From Durusdinium trenchii (lineage: Eukaryota > Sar > Dinophyceae > Suessiales > Symbiodiniaceae), in NCBI GenBank assembly GCA_963970005.1, contig CAXAMN010023361.1, forward strand, positions 369,704 through 433,703: a DNA stretch of 64,000 nucleotides, in the 5' to 3' direction. The stretch's first letter is position 1; the number at the start of each line of letters is the position of its first letter. Positions 11,858-22,626 of this stretch are shown here, one piece after another. The notes under the pieces are model-generated. The model worked only from the letters and a program-made list of their open reading frames with translations, searched no databases and was not told where the DNA came from. A program made the translations under genes and the position numbers.

Positions 11858-12470
11858 CTCACGTGTAAAGGATGTCCAAAGGCGCCATCAACAACAAAAG
11901 GGGTGGTTTTTAGTCCCATTCAGTGAGTGGATAATGGGCAGCCCTATCCTCCAAGTTCGGCACCCCTTGGTGACTCCTGGTGAACATGGTTGTTTGTGTT
12001 TTAAGGCTCCACACCCGGTCCGCTCATCCCCTTAACTAGACCCTAAAAAGACCCTGGCCCTGGACTGACTAAGTCACCAAGCCATCCCGGTCGACCCAAG
12101 CCCACTTACGACCGCCCGCAGTAGCCTTACTATTTTTACCTTTTTTGCCCGCTCCCCCGTACTCAATTAAGTAGGCGCTCGCTTGATTAAGTAAGGGAGA
12201 GGTAGCTAGTACCTATTATTTAAGCTACTAGTATGGACGCAGGATAGCTAATCCCCTAATTATTTGTTTCCTAGATGTTAAGCGAAACATATAACTATAG
12301 CAATGGCCTCCAACATTATTGTCATTATTGTTATACCTTAGTGATAGCCATACCAGTCATAATTCATAATTGTCTGAAACTTAGCTCTGCACTTGGCTCT
12401 TCAACTCGGTTCTTGCACTCCTCCAAGGGCTTCGCACCAAAGATCCCGTGCAGAAAAAAGGACGCGAAAC

Positions 12471-12521
12471 CCGCAGCTCCTGCAAGGCGAGCACTGCGAG
12501 CGCCTGCTGCCATTGGCCCTC
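12471..12521 (-). CDS. PPR-like exon candidate (EGQWQQALAVL)
   Basis: A minus-strand AG (12522-12523) is followed directly by Glu-Gly-Gln-Trp-Gln-Gln-Ala-Leu-Ala-Val-Leu and a GTTTCG donor after 12471, giving a 51-nt phase-0 exon. The peptide is a textbook dinoflagellate PPR half-motif. The boundary lies at the same motif position as in the pieces at 13622, 30607 and 35213, which argues for an intron position repeated with the PPR unit. Alternatively these are relics of a retrocopied gene family. Confidence 0.45.
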
Positions 12522-12829
12522 CTGAGCTGACGCTGTTGGGAGTCGCGGCTTGTTGGGAGCTCCAACCCGAAGCGAATTCGATCAGATCGAGAAGAGATCC
12601 CGCTCTTTCGTCTCACCCATCACCCACTTGGATGGAGGCAGCCAACGATGTTCTCTATCATACAACTTGGACTGTGGACTCCCACTTAGGGAAGCTAAAT
12701 GACATCACACCAGTTGTTGTGCTTTCTGAATCTAAAAGCCTCTCCTGGCGGCTGAGGCACCAATCACCATCGGGTGAGCGCGGATTTCTACAGAACCACC
12801 CTGGTTACCATTGGTGCCGAACCAAAGCA

Positions 12830-12898
12830 CTGCAATCGCTGCCATGGCCCCTTGAGGGAAGGCCGTCCTTCTTGCAGGCATTCACTGCGGCATTCAGG
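12830..12898 (-). CDS. PPR-like remnant (NAAVNACKK ... GPWQRLQCF)
   Basis: The minus strand carries LNAAVNACKK, the end of one PPR unit. Only 17 nt later, in another frame after TCAAG, it carries GPWQRLQCF, the start of the next. The 17-nt gap begins GA and ends AG but is too short for a normal intron. A small indel in an originally continuous PPR exon is the simpler reading, so this may be a pseudogene piece. Confidence 0.4.
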
Positions 12899-13580
12899 CA
12901 CATCTGATCTAGCTCCCTCAGTGAAATCTCCGATCGACAGTGAGATGAAATCTGGAAAATCCTTTGGGTATCAAGATGTGTCAACTTCGAATTGGACTCA
13001 TCCCGCGCTTTCTGCAACACATCGGCGGTCCGTGGAATTCAACTCATCACCCGACCGTCCCGGCGCCGAACATCAGGATTCGAGGGGCCGGGCGCGACGC
13101 AAACGCTGCCCTCTGGGATTCGGCCTTTTGAACATCCACTTGAGGAGGTTTGGAAGGTCCAACGAATGAGACAAGTGAATGGGGTGAATACTGGGGTGAA
13201 TATATGTGTCCAAATTACTGAGTAGGCTGCAAGTCGGCTTAATTATAGAGATTTGTTGGAATTGTTCCCACAACGAAAACACCGTGTGCACTGTGGGACT
13301 GGGACTCGCCCAAAAAATGGCACTGCGAAGAGAAGGTTCGCCCGCTGAAATCGTTCACCTGGCCTTTGAGGGTCACATCCCAAGACGGCTACAATCATCA
13401 TTGAACAAATCCCATGAAGTTCAACTGCAAAACCGTCATAGGCAGCCTCGGGGCGTCCCGTTTCTCTCAACTACCAAAACTGCTTTCCGAGCAATACTAA
13501 ATCCGGAGGCAACCCCTCTGAATGTGCACTCCTTCAACAGAAGCTGCTCAACTGGGAACTCCGGACAACTGAGCCTCCAC

Positions 13581-13622
13581 AGCAAACTCCAGGAGTTGCA
13601 AGGCCTTCTGCCACTGCAAGCC
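13581..13622 (-). CDS. PPR-like exon candidate (GLQWQKALQLL)
   Basis: Minus-strand CGCGCAG precedes 13622; the next codons give Gly-Leu-Gln-Trp-Gln-Lys-Ala-Leu-Gln-Leu-Leu-Glu-Phe-Ala. A GTGGAG donor-like site follows 13581. The boundary is in phase 0 just before the conserved Trp region, as in the other PPR pieces. Very short (42 nt), so only the shared pattern supports it. Confidence 0.4.
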
Positions 13623-15596
13623 CTGCGCGGAAGCCCTTCGACGTGACCATCGGATCCCATGAGCAGCCGGAGCCCGGGGCACACGCCCGGCCGAGTGCTA
13701 ACCCGCCGCGGTGGTTCGCCACAGAAGATGTTCGTTTGCGGGCCAAAGTGTGACGGCCAAAAGAAGGGGGGGAGACTCATAGGCTCATAGGGACTCGGGA
13801 CTTGAAGTGGAAAACAAGAAATCGGCAGTCGGGCCTCCTCCATGGCACCCATGGCCGTACTGTAGGTGATGACCTGTCAGCAGGGCATCAATTGCTTATG
13901 GATGAAGATCCTACAATAAGCAACTGGCATTGAAGTGGAGTCAACTCGGACAAGCAACATCTTGAAGTCAGATTTCACAAAACCTTCCCAGGCTTCATGG
14001 TTCCTTGAGTGCCTGAGATCAACCCACAGCTTTGTGACATGTTCACCATCTGCCCACTGTGGATATTCCTTCATCGACCAAGCTCGGACACAGCCGTTGG
14101 ACTCTCCGCTTCGCAGCAAGCCGCGGCTAAAACGCTAGAACGCCCTCGCTTCGCTGGGTGGGTCCCCCGCATCCATGTCGATCTGGAGCTCATCCATGCC
14201 CTCAGTCGTTCGGACGAGGTGGACCGGCGATGCGTCGGGGGGGCAGGCGAAAGAGTGGCAGTGCTGGCAGAGACCAGTGGACCAAGCCTCTGGTCTTTTG
14301 TCGCGAAGCCTTTGGTCCTTGGATGTTCTTGGGTGTCCGAACCGTCGTGGATTCTGGTGGATCCTACGAGTCTCATTCGGTAGATGCCAAGTCAAAGCCT
14401 TGATCTGAGCTAAGTCAAAGCTCAGATACACCCCGAGTCACCAGCATGGAAGTGGAAAACCACCTATTTGTAAAGGAAAATGGTCATCTAATGATGGGGG
14501 CCATGTTCACATCCACTTCCATATTAAATTCTGGGAGGGTAGTTCATGCCTGGGACAAAATCCAGGGCCCGGTCAGACCATTGGTAGGTTGACCGACCAT
14601 CTAGTAGTCCATTCTGTTAATGTTTGGTGGGTCAACCAGGGTCTGCCGGTGTTCACCCATTGCTACGAGTATATATCTCAGCAAATATGTGTGTCATTGC
14701 GCAGCCAAGTGCCAAGCTAAATTATGGCAATGTCACGTGAGCGATGGAACATATTCACGTTAAGTCTTAACGGTTTTGGCAGTTTCATGATCGTTTTGGC
14801 TAGTTTCGGCCACACATTGGCAACATTGTATTTTAATTCATGTGTTCATGTATATAAGTTAATCTGTTCATGTTGTTTCAAGTTCAGATAGTTTCGGCAA
14901 CGCGTGAACGACAGTTTAAGTACATTTCACAACAGCTAAAGCAAAATAGAAGAAAGTGACTAGCCGACCAGGGTAGCAATGAGGGTTCAGGAGTAAGTGA
15001 CTTGGCAGCCTTCGCTTCAGGGGACGCAAACGATAAACGCAATCACGCAGAAAAAACACGGGTGGGCGTGCAAAAAACATGATGATGCAAACGAAAACAC
15101 ACATTCACATGAAAAAACACAAATGGGCATGAAAAAAATGATGATGAAAACGAACACGAAATGAACAAATAAATGTTTTGTCCACCCCCAGTCTGTGGCT
15201 GTAAGATTCTCTTAACGTTAAGATCCGTTATCACATGGGCCTTCCTTACCTCGTTCTCCAATCTATCATAATTTTGGGGGTGCGATCTCGTTCTCCAATC
15301 CTGTATCGGTTTTGGTGCAATGGATACCCATCTCGTTCTCGAGAGGTGTTCCTACCTCGTTTCACCAGCTAAACATGTCATTAACTAAACCATTTCCAAC
15401 AAATGGCGTGATTGATGCCCATCTCGTTCTCGGGGTGTTCCTACCTCCCACTAATCTTCACTGCCGCAAATAAAAGCCGTTGCTCACGTCAGAAACTGAG
15501 TGTGGTTTGGTTCCTTTTTCTCGAAGATTCAGCTCGTCTTAGCCCATATAAATTGCTTCGACCCGGGACCCCCAGGAACAGCAAGTAACAACGTCG
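13623..15596. other. Gene-poor stretch with one exon-like piece
   Basis: Apart from the candidate at 14135-14263 I see only AT-rich, unstructured sequence. Around 15055-15150 there is a run of ACAC/GAAAAAACAC words, and near 15270-15440 the phrase ATCTCGTTCTC recurs several times without forming a clear array. Confidence 0.5.
14135..14263 (-). CDS. Unidentified terminal exon-like segment
   Basis: A strong minus-strand acceptor context (GGTCTCTGCCAG) precedes 14263. The following 42 codons run open to a TAG at 14135-14137 and include HCHSFACPPDASPVHLVRTT and EGMDELQIDMDAGDPPSEAR. The Cys/His spacing at the start and the acidic tail look like real protein, and third positions are GC-rich. The family is not recognised. 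It could be the last exon of a minus-strand gene. Confidence 0.35.
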   Translation of the reverse strand, partial: HCHSFACPPDASPVHLVRTTEGMDELQIDMDAGDPPSEARAF

Positions 15597-15779
15597 TCAA
15601 GCGAAACTACAAGGGTCCGGGAGCATCTGGGGTGCTACCAATCGTTCCAAAATCTTTCTGAGGTGTGTCAGGTTTTCGTGGAACACATCCATTTGTGGAA
15701 CATCAACAAACCCGCGGGTTCGGGGCGCCCGATAAGCGGCTGAGGCTCCAGCCCTGAGGAGCTCCAGCACCAAGTGCCA
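15597..15779 (-). CDS. PPR-like terminal exon candidate
   Basis: After CTGCAG (acceptor, minus strand) the frame opens with Trp-His-Leu-Val-Leu-Glu-Leu-Leu-Arg-Ala-Gly, a PPR helix start placed at the Trp. It stays open for 60 codons to a TGA at 15597-15599. The residues after about 18 codons do not follow the PPR pattern and may be a C-terminal extension or intron read-through. No Met is needed if it is a 3' exon. Confidence 0.4.
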   Translation of the reverse strand, partial: WHLVLELLRAGASAAYRAPRTRGFVDVPQMDVFHENLTHLRKILERLVAPQMLPDPCSFA

Positions 15780-16150
15780 CTGCAGACCCTCCGCGCGAGT
15801 TTCGGGGTGACATGTGAAGCACCAGGTCTTACTGTGAGTCCCCCAAGGCTGGGTAGATCAGGAAGCCTGGTTTTAATCTATTTTAATCTGGACTGTAAAA
15901 AGTAATTAGGGTAACTGGGACCTAGTCGCTGGGAATGCAAGCATACACCCGTTCCTTTATACTGTGGTTGCTCGTGAAACAAAGAGTTTGTGAAACGAAC
16001 ACGGCAACAACGGTTTCCTAAAAAAGTAGATCGCTCATCCATCTGATGTTTGGGCCGGGTGAGACATTAAAAAAATATTTAACGTATCAGTTAAAAATAT
16101 TCCACACGCGCCAATAAAAATAACAACTACCGACTCAAAAAAATATTCCA

Positions 16151-16640
16151 ATTAGCAGTAGCAGTAAGAGTAGCAATAGTACTATTAATAGCAGCAGTAT
16201 CGTAGTGGTAGTCGTAGTCGCAGTCCCGGTAGTCGTAGTCGTAGTCGTAGTCGCAGTCGCAGCAGTAGTAGTAGTAGCAGTAGTAGTAGGTAGTAGTAGT
16301 AGTAGTAGTAGCAGTAGTAGGTAGTGGTAGTAGTAGTAGTAGTAGTAGTCGGAGTCGGAGTCGGAGTCGGAGTAGTAGTAGTAGTAGTAGTCGTCGTCGT
16401 CGTCGTAGTAATAGTAATAGTAGAAGTAGTAGTAGGGGTAGGACTAGGAGTAGTAGCAGTATAGTAGTAGTAGTAGTAGTAGCAGCAGCAGCAGCAGTAG
16501 TAGTAGTAGGGTGTTGTTGTTGTTTTTGTTGTTGTGGTTCTGGCTGTAGCAGTACTTGTAGGAGTAGGCGTAGAAAGAAGTAGGAGTCGGAATAGTAGTG
16601 GTGGTAGTAGTGGTAGTGATAGCAGTAGCAACAGCAATGA
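16151..16640. repeat. 490-bp imperfect trinucleotide repeat (TAG/TCG/GCA)
   Basis: Blocks of (GTA)n, (GTC)n, (GGA-GTC)n and (GCA)n follow each other with few interruptions. Minus-strand frames give Leu/Thr/Tyr/Cys homopolymers that should not be annotated as protein. It is by far the longest microsatellite in the window. Confidence 0.95.
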
Positions 16641-16710
16641 GTGAAGTAGAAGTAGTGGCCAGGTGAGGGTCCAGGTTAGGTTAGGGTCGCTTCGATTGGC
16701 TTTAAGGTTT

Positions 16711-16884
16711 ATGTTGCACTCCCTTCGTCTAGGTCAGGTCAGAGTTAGGTTAGGACAGCTTAGCGGTTAGTTTGGGGGTCTGCAATGCATGTCTTGTATG
16801 TTGCTCCCTTCGTCTGGGTTAGGTCGAGTTAGGTTGGGACAGCTTAGCGGTTAGTTTGGGGGTCTGCAATGCATGTAGTGTATG
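16711..16884. repeat. 87-bp tandem duplication
   Basis: ATGTTGC(A)CTCCCTTCGTCT begins at 16711 and again at 16798. Each unit continues with GGACAGCTTAGCGGTTAG, TTTGGGGGTCTGCAATGCAT and a TATG end. The two units differ by a few substitutions. Flanked on the left by degenerate GGTTAGG words. Confidence 0.85.
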
Positions 16885-17037
16885 TTGCGTACGGAACATA
16901 CTTTCGCAAATGAGGTGCGGGGCGTACTTTTTAGAACGCGGGCGGAGGTTTGCGTAGGAGTCCAGCAGCCGCTAGGCAACGAAAGAAATGGATGTGACAA
17001 CGAAAAACAACAAATAAAACAAATATCGAATCCACGA

Positions 17038-17144
17038 AGGACCAGAGGACCAAGGGACTAGCAGACCAGTGGACCAGCGGACTGCAGGGGACCAGCGGAC
17101 CAGAGGACCAGCGGACCAGGGGACTAGCGGACCAGAGGACCGGC
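17038..17144. repeat. ~9-bp minisatellite (GGACCAGCG)
   Basis: About a dozen units of GGACCAGCG, GGACCAGAG, GGACTAGCG and GGACCAGGG in a row. Frames through it read as Ser/Gly/Pro/Leu/Val/Trp repeats and are not genes. Confidence 0.9.
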
Positions 17145-17508
17145 CACCTACACGACTGGGAATTCCAATGGATTTCATCGCACAACGAATATGTTTTTAT
17201 TGATTCAGTAAATATATCTTGTTTGATTCGGTAAATAGTTTTTTTTGATGCGATAAATATGTTTTTCTTGATACCTATGCCATGTTTGGGTCAGTGTGAC
17301 TAGCTCCCAAGTCTTGACTTTGACTCTACAAACTGTGTGGTTTTCTGTTGTCCCCATCCCCACCCCAACGATGAACAAACCCGCTTTTTCGTCCTTCACG
17401 GAGCTCGCTCCGCATCTCCGCAGGCACCATGACCCGTGTCCTTAAGATCTCACGTCTCAAGTCTGGGAACCGTGCGGAATCCTCGAACGGACTCGCTTGG
17501 AATCTCAC

Positions 17509-17573
17509 CGGCCTGCCCACAAACACTCGCTGCCGCATTGTAGACCGCGACGTCAGTGCAGGCGCGCGAGGGC
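17509..17573 (-). CDS. PPR-like exon candidate (TDVAVYNAAASVCGQAG)
   Basis: The minus strand reads ACTDVAVYNAAASVCGQA and then meets a good donor, G|GTGAGAT, after 17509. An AG lies just before 17573. D-V-x-x-Y-N-A-A-x-S-x-C-G is the diagnostic end of a PPR unit in dinoflagellates. The donor in phase 1 directly after the helix fits an intron between PPR units. Same strand as the other PPR pieces. Confidence 0.5.
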
Positions 17574-17832
17574 CTCAGAGCGTGCGAACGACGTGAACGG
17601 TGGGATGGGTACAGAAATAGAGCGAATGGTAGCTGCCAATGGAATCTGTGGAGGAAACACACATATTGAAAGCTAGAGGTTTGGATCTCCCTATGAAGGA
17701 GTCTCACAAGAACCAAAAATGCTTCCCACTCTCATGTCACATGGCTCCATCCGAGTGCAGAATTCCCACATGATATCAGACCATCGACCTCCAGGAACTT
17801 CTGGGATGGCAAAACATATTCTGGGATATTCT

Positions 17833-17910
17833 GGGTGTGTACTGCAATAGGGAGACCCCTCAACGACCTCTTGGAAAATACAGGCAGACTAACCATTGGT
17901 TGGGTCCCCC
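17833..17910 (+). repeat. Dispersed GGGAGACCCCC repeat, copy 2
   Basis: GGGTGTGTACTGCAATAGGG, then AGACCCCTC, then CAGACTAACC and GGTCCCCC, in the same order as copy 1 at 7250-7318; the tail is more diverged. Confidence 0.55.
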
Positions 17911-18712
17911 AATTAAAATAAAAAGCCATGGCCCATATGGAAACATCCGAACCAGGTCGGGTCGGATCAGGGCTTCCCAGCAGTTGCATCAGCAGCAACA
18001 TCGCCAGCTCCCAGCGACCTGGCCGGTTTCGTGTCGCGTTCGGTTGGATCTGTGGCCAAACGAAGGGCCGAACAAAGGGGTTATATAACGGTTAACACTG
18101 CCAAGTTAGGAGTGGGTCAAAGACGGGACTTCACCACCAAAGCACCAAGCTATAGCTCCTGGGGCCATCCAGCGCTTGTCTGAAGAGAGGGTGCGTACGT
18201 TGGACATCTTGAGGTGCGTCAAAACTGGGAGACCCTGGTTGACCACCCACCAACAATGAACAGATTCTTCAAAATGGGATGTTAAGTTAAGCTACCAATA
18301 GTTTGGTGGGGGAAGTCTTTACTCACAGCCATATCCCCTACGTTCACATCACATATTGAGCTTTAACTACTATTCACGGAGCCACGAGGCTGGATATAAG
18401 CAAGATTGAGGGGCAATTGATGTCTTCCAGATGACCCCGCCCAAGCCTTTCATGTGATTAGAACAAAGAAAGAACTTTGGCTATCAATGAACAACAAAGT
18501 TCCCTCCCAATTGGACAGTTGGACTTGCATGTGGATTGACACCGGCCCCAAAAGCAGTTCTGTTTGCTTGACTTCACAGCGCCACTCCGTGCCAGGCATG
18601 TAAATGAATCAACGTCATGGCTTCCTTCAGACCACTTCTCACCTTCTCCAGTCGAGCCACCGCTTCCGACTCACCGGCCGACTCCCCGGCCCAAACCCCG
18701 CGCCCCCCCCAC

Positions 18713-18776
18713 CGGCCAAGCTCGCCAGCAACGAGCTCGTGGTGACCACGTTGGGCACCACACGGCATCGCAGCAT
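18713..18776 (-). CDS. PPR-like exon candidate (VVPNVVTTSSLLASLA)
   Basis: After GATGAG the minus strand reads MLRCRVVPNVVTTSSLLA and then SLAG, ending at a GTGGGG donor after 18713. P-N-V-V-T-x-S-S-L-x-x-x-L is the typical junction between two PPR units. The GC-rich third positions contrast with the surrounding DNA. Start is uncertain; a few more codons could belong to the exon. Confidence 0.45.
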
Positions 18777-19177
18777 CTCATCCTTTCCGGTGTCGTGTAC
18801 ATCGCGGCGTCCAAAACCGCGGTCGTAGAGGGGTCGTCCCTTCTTCCGTCTTTCAGAGGTCTCCTTGTTTTAATTCACGCCCAGGCCTTTGCGGGATGTT
18901 GGTTAGCGGTCCGGTGAACCCAAAAAAATCAGATCCCGCCCAGTCCGTCTGTTCAAGGCTCCCTAGCTACTGAGGTGAGGCCCAAAATCTGGAAAAGGGT
19001 CGCTCCTGAAAAAGGGTCTGGAGATTCATGCGATAGGAGCCCCTTTTCAGGTGACTTTCCAGATATGTTTCTTTCAACATGGCAGGTCGGTGCCACTTAC
19101 CATATATGTAATAGGTCAGCATTGTATATACATATTATTACATCTCATTAATGTGTGTATATCTATATATACATGAT

Positions 19178-19182
19178 CATAC
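19178..19182. repeat. Target-site duplication, left copy (CATAC)
   Basis: CATAC directly before the 5' LTR is repeated at 27401-27405 directly after the 3' LTR, the 5-bp length expected for Ty1/copia. Because the last two LTR bases (AT) also match the left flank, a 7-bp reading cannot be excluded. Confidence 0.85.
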
Positions 19183-19500
19183 TGTCAATTCTGTCGGGGT
19201 GCATGTCACATGTTCACCCAAGTCGATGATCCGACTCTCGGCCCAAAGCATGGGAAGGGCGGGTGGTTCGTTGCTTGAGCCATTTGCACCAGGAGGTGCT
19301 TTCGTTGAGCGTGGGACGCTGGTGGAGAAAAGGCAGCTACGTGCAGGAAGAGTGCAGGGCACCAGGATATCCTTTTGTTGATTGGATTGGACAGGGATCC
19401 ATATACAATTTGGAATTGAGTTGTTTGCAGTGCAGTTTTGTTTTGAGAGCCCTCAACCGGAAGACTCCAATACCAGTTGCAAACCTTGGCGGTTTGTAAT
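19183..19500 (+). repeat. 5' LTR
   Basis: 318 bp from TGTCAATTCTG to GGTTTGTAAT. It differs from the 3' LTR at only four sites (in the words AGTCGATGA, CAGGGATCC, TTGCAGTGC and AGACTCCAA). It starts with the usual TG but does not end in CA. Short open frames inside both LTRs are shadows. Confidence 0.95.
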
Positions 19501-19512
19501 TGGTAGCGGAGC
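19501..19512 (+). promoter_or_regulatory. Primer binding site, initiator tRNA-Met-like
   Basis: TGGTAGCGGAGC begins immediately after the 5' LTR. It resembles the complement of the 3' end of initiator tRNA-Met that most copia elements use to prime minus-strand DNA synthesis. Confidence 0.8.
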
Positions 19513-19567
19513 TACCTGGGCGATCAAACAGGGAGGACTTCGACAAGATCCATCGAGCTGTTGAAAG

Positions 19568-20860
19568 ATGCCGGAAACAGCAGGATCAACGACCATCGAT
19601 GTTGGAACCTCACCCAACAACCAGTTGGCTTCATTGATTCCTACATTTGATCCAGCAACCGACAGCGTAGAACCGTGGACACAAAAGATCGAGCTCCTCA
19701 CACAGGTGTGGCCAGAAGGACGCCTTGCAGAATCATTTTGAATTGCAAGGGATCAGCATTCGCCAAACTCCAATTGAGACAGAAAGAACTCCTTGGAGGA
19801 ACTCTCGAATGCATATCCAAGATTGTAGAAATAGTGGAGGCCAATTTGGCCAAGTGAATTTGGAGAGAAAGTTTGACATCGTTGAAAAGGCCCTCTTCCG
19901 CTGCAGTCAGAAGGTTGATGAATCTTCGGATTCCTACCTGGCAAGAGCAGAAGTGGTGTGGGCCGAATTGTTGATGAAGAAGGTAAACATGACGGAGGTA
20001 CAAGCATACATCACCCTCCGTGGCAGCAGACTGTCGATGGAGGACAAGAAAAGAGTCCTCGTTGAAGCAGGAGCTGAGCGAGAAGATAGTGAACTGGAAA
20101 TGAAACGGGTGTCAGCAGCCATTAGGATGCTTGGGTCAACCTTTTTTCAAGAATACACTTCTGGAAAACGGGATAAGAGCCTTCGCACCTATGACCATAT
20201 GGCCTTTGGAGCAATTGAAGAAACAGAAGAACCAGGTGAAGATGCTCCGTGGGAATGTGATGATCCCATGGATGAAGAAACCATAGAGGCTTTAGCTGCC
20301 GAAGATGATGACGCTTCGCTTGTACTCCAGTTTGAAAATGCCATCCTGGACACCGTGCAGGAAGACAAGGACCTCGCCACCTTCTTTGTGAGCTATCAGG
20401 ACGCACGTCGCCGTTTGCAGGAGAAGTCCAAATTCCGTGGTTTTTGGCCCCCAAGACCTTTCAAAGGGGGAAAGAAAGGGAAAGGAAAAGGGTTCAAGGG
20501 CAGATCCAAAGGTTTGGCTCAACGCATCGCCAACTCCTCGTGCCGCCTTTGTGGACAGCCGGGTCATTGGAAGGCAGAATGCCCTACCCGTCAAAACTCG
20601 ACCAGCAATGATTCGACCCAGATTCCGACTTCTGTGGTGGTGAACTTGGAATCATGCCTTCAGGAAATCCCCACAGCCAACGCAGAAACTCAGGAGTTCG
20701 CCGAAGAAGCAAGTTTTGCTGTGTACCAAATGCCCAACCATCAATTTCGAGACAAACTGAAAACGAAACTGTGGCAACTGCTTGAACTAAGGAAGAAGTC
20801 AGTCGAGCCAGCACTTGATCGACACCTGATTTTGAAGAAAGCAACCCGCGAACCTGTCAT
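19568..20860 (+). pseudogene. gag: gag of the copia element (frameshifted)
   Basis: The likely start is ATG at 19568 (MPETAGSTTIDVG), followed by SLIPTFDPATDSVEPW, a usual N-terminal capsid segment. This frame stops at 19739. The sequence continues one frame over at about 19740 (NCKGSAFAKLQLRQKELL) and shifts again at about 19838 (GGQFGQVNLERKFDIVEKAL). The last frame runs through a helical capsid region, an acidic stretch and a Lys/Gly-rich basic segment to the zinc knuckle CRLCGQPGHWKAEC at 20541-20582 (CX2CX4HX4C, RNA packaging). Two frame breaks within the first 300 nt mean no intact Gag can be made from this copy. Confidence 0.85.
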
Positions 20861-22626
20861 GGAGTGGTCAGCAACCGAAGACCGAAGAAACCACATGCTT
20901 TGCATCGGTAGGACCCGTGGGTGTAGTAGATTTGGGAGCTTCTCAAACGGTCATAGGCGATCAACAAGTCCCCGAATTGCTGCAGAGCATCCCCCAAGAA
21001 GTGAAAGACCAAATCCGGAAAACAACATGTCATTTGGTTTTCCGTTTCGGAAATCATCAAACGCTGACCAGCAAGACAGCTTTGATTTTTCCAGTGCACA
21101 AAACATGGTTCAGGATTGCGATCGTGCCCGGCCAAACTCCATTCTTACTTTCGAGTGCCTTCTTAAGAACCATCCAAGCAGTCATAGACACTGAGCAAGG
21201 CACCCTATGGAGTAAGTACCTTGGAAGGTTCTTGCAGACCACACGATCACCATCGAATCTGATGTTACTGGACATCAACGAATTGTGGCAAGAGGACGTG
21301 TCGCATGTCCAAGACATAGTGCCCGAGCAGAGGCCGGAAATGGCCATTCGACCAAAGACTGAGAACCAATCAGGTCAAAAGATGCCAAGTGCCTCCGACA
21401 CGTCGTTCGTGAAAACAGAAGAGTGTTTTCCCAAATCGTCGATGCCAGAGTCGATTCGAGTCAAGCCCAACTATATCGATAGAGATAATACCCACCAAAG
21501 TCAGATTGCAGGAAATGTCAGTCGCCTCATTCAGCATTTCGATTCTCAAGCCCGGCCGAACACCGATTTGTGGAAGCCTAGTGAACATGTCCAGCCTGAG
21601 CCAGAAGCTCGCTGCATTCCAAGATCTAGTCAAGAAAGAACAAGACAAGGACAGCCTTCACGAAGTGGATCAGCTTTCGTTGGACGACCTCAAGGGAATG
21701 AAGATCACATTCAGAAAAGCCAAACTGGGTCAACCATACGAGGAAGCTTTCCACGACCAGAAATGGACCAAGTGGTTCGTGCAGACCTACGAGAGCAGCC
21801 AAAAGCTGGAACGTGTAAAGTTCCTCCGCTATGTGAACCTGAAAGTGTCCGAAGGATCAACCTCGATGCCAACCAGCAGCCGGACAACGACCAAGGACAA
21901 CCCGTACCTGCGCCGTTCTGCTCAGGTGCCTCAGAGCTCCCAAATGGCAATGCCGGTGGGATCGGAACCTTGGGACATGGAAGAACACCGCATCGAAGAG
22001 ATCTTGGCACATCAGGAGCAGCAGGACTTCCGGATGAGCAGGATCGAGTCGGCCTTGACTCAAATCATTCATCACCTCGAACCGAAGCCAGAGGTCCAAC
22101 AAGCCCCGATTCAACCATGGACAATGGTCAAGGAGGAGCCCAACTGAGCCCGGGGAAGATCGAGTCAATGTGTAATCAAGCTGAGGCACACTGCTTTCTT
22201 GGAGATCCCAAATATGATTTTGATTTCCAAAAGGACAACCAGCCAATATATTCCCGCATGTGTTCGAAGTATCTTAAACAATACCAAGAGGAGTTCAATA
22301 AGATTGCACAAGTCATCAAGCCAAGGACAAACAAAGTGTTTCTATTTGAAGTAATGTGCTCCGAAGAAAGTGAACTCACTCGCCAAAGCCTCCAACAGGG
22401 ACTCGCGGCCAAACGATTTGGCTTTTCGGAAGGAGATTTGAGCACAACAGTAGGGCGCAGAAATTTGTTCTGCCACCTTGCCCGTGATCAGCCAGAGAAC
22501 CTGTGGATCAGTCCAACATGTGGACCATGGTGTCAATGGTCCCATCTCAATATGAGCAAGAGCGCTGAGCTTCTCAGGAGTGTTTTCGTCCAATTCGAGA
22601 AAGCACGAAGTCCAGCACACTTTTGA
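20836..22626 (+). pseudogene. pol: Protease plus linker and start of an extra domain (copia pol)
   Basis: The frame changes between about 20836 and 20910, then shows VVDLGASQTVIGD, the aspartic protease active site, with Asp at 20929-20931. The second residue is Leu instead of the usual Thr or Ser. A flap-like hydrophobic region follows and the protease probably ends near 21240. A long Gln/Pro/Ser-rich linker leads to LFEVMCSEESELT (near 22340), GDLSTTVGRRNLF and LWISPTCGPWCQWSHLN, a Rossmann-like extra domain. The frame ends after QFEK near 22600. The true polyprotein continues one frame over with HEVQHTFDLCSVG. Confidence 0.75.

Larger units (their letters stand above)
10713..12470. other. 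Gene-poor stretch with one repeat and one weak exon
   Basis: It holds the diverged hairpin-family copy at 11186-11295 and a possible exon at 11765-11857 (both listed). Around 12120-12240 a patch of TTAAGTA and CTAGTA words gives short direct repeats. Nothing else is recognisable. Confidence 0.5.

Noticed and set aside
16185-16637. 150-codon open frame in the trinucleotide repeat
   Set aside because: Entirely produced by the repeat; homopolymeric Leu, Thr and Tyr runs.
19270-19290. CTTGAGCCA inside the LTR, reverse complement of the leader's last nine bases
   Set aside because: A nine-base match is expected by chance in a window this size.
20836-20930. A programmed gag-pol frameshift between gag and protease of the copia element
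   Set aside because: The element has about eight other frame breaks, so a single recoding site cannot be singled out, and no slippery heptamer was evident.
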